DNA from: Paenibacillus sp. EZ-K15
GTDB lineage: Bacteria; Bacillota; Bacilli; Paenibacillales; Paenibacillaceae
Reading direction: 5' to 3'
NCBI RefSeq assembly: GCF_002573715.1
Contig: NZ_PDHM01000018.1
Location: 84,000 to 147,999, forward strand
DNA length: 64,000 nucleotides
Shown: piece after piece, positions 63,905-64,000 of the stretch
Numbering within the stretch: position 1 is the stretch's first letter
Layout: each line of letters begins with the position of its first letter
Program-made: the position numbers and the translations under genes
Notes under the pieces: generated by a model
What the model saw: the letters and a program-made list of their open reading frames with translations, nothing else
Told to the model about the DNA's origin: nothing
The model's database searches: none

Positions 63905-64000
63905 CGGCAGCACTCTCTTTTGCAGCCAGGAATTCATCTTCCACCTTGATGAAATCCTGTGCCAACTGTTCATAGATCTCAGGCTTCACATGTTGTTTCA
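63894..64000 (-). CDS. ylxR: YlxR-family RNA-binding protein, 3' end only
   Basis: The last 35 codons are visible, ending [34 protein letters not shown] and TAG. The HVKPEIYEQLA stretch matches the C-terminal part of YlxR (RnpM, reported to bind RNase P RNA), and the order ylxR-ylxQ-infB supports the call. The rest lies beyond base 64000. Confidence 0.8.
   Translation of the reverse strand, partial: KQHVKPEIYEQLAQDFIKVEDEFLAAKESAADDE

Noticed and set aside
1-64000. tRNA, rRNA, CRISPR arrays, prophage or integrase genes
   Set aside because: None could be supported by reading both strands. The rpsO, infB and dapA leaders show no T-box or riboswitch pattern I recognise.

Overview
The window comes from a low-to-mid GC endospore-forming Firmicute. 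Protein similarity, the gene content (dpaA/dpaB, sleB, spoVS) and the IS1182 relic fit Paenibacillus or a close relative; this is an inference from sequence recognition, with no database search. Most of the window is the conserved block known in Bacillus subtilis as nusA-infB...pnp...dapA...spoIIIE...recA...rny...spoVS...miaB. It runs on the minus strand, so reading from base 64000 down to 15000 follows transcription.

Layout in coordinate order. 1-4.3 kb: a HEPN-like protein, an ABC exporter pair and a von Willebrand A lipoprotein, with decayed small genes around them. 4.9-9.7 kb: a ROK regulator, a 19-cysteine copper-storage-type protein beside a His-rich COG0523 GTPase, moaB, an internally deleted IS1182 transposase relic and a small lipoprotein. 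9.8-11.8 kb: an AcuI/YhdH-type reductase and a membrane protein. 11.9-14.9 kb: an NAD-salvage operon (Nudix-HTH regulator, pncA, pncB) with a palindrome over its promoter. 15.0-26.8 kb: ymcA/ricA, miaB, pduL, an M19 dipeptidase, spoVS, ymdB, rny, recX, recA, cinA, pgsA. 27.0-34.6 kb: yajQ, an unlisted 57-aa membrane protein, rodZ, ymfK, ymfJ, ymfI, ymfH, ymfF, sleB. 34.7-41.5 kb: an accessory pectin/galacturonate island (GH105 hydrolase, uxaA, uxaB, uxaC, divergent AraC regulator). 41.5-54.5 kb: ftsK/spoIIIE, ylzJ, tepA, RNase J, dapA, dapG, an asd relic, dpaB, dpaA, dut, mlpA, ylxY. 54.7-64 kb: pnp, rpsO, ribF, truB, nrnA, rbfA, infB, ylxQ and the 3' end of ylxR.

Functional themes are translation and RNA turnover (infB, rbfA, truB, rpsO, pnp, RNase J, rny, miaB, nrnA), diaminopimelate/dipicolinate supply for wall and spore (dapG, dapA, dpaAB), sporulation and germination (spoVS, sleB, dpaAB, ftsK, ymdB), DNA repair (recA, recX, cinA), NAD recycling, metal handling and galacturonate catabolism.

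The strongest unusual observation is at the asd locus between dpaB and dapG. Only a 64-codon in-frame fusion of the N- and C-terminal ends of aspartate-semialdehyde dehydrogenase remains there, so the key mid-pathway enzyme must be encoded elsewhere. Others are a 168-bp palindromic MITE-like repeat (second copy cut by the window edge), good matches to sigma-H, sigma-G and sigma-K promoters, a LexA box at recA, possible near-cognate start codons, and a long inverted repeat in the pnp leader. I did not find a clearly new multi-gene system; the window is mainly core genome with small accessory insertions.
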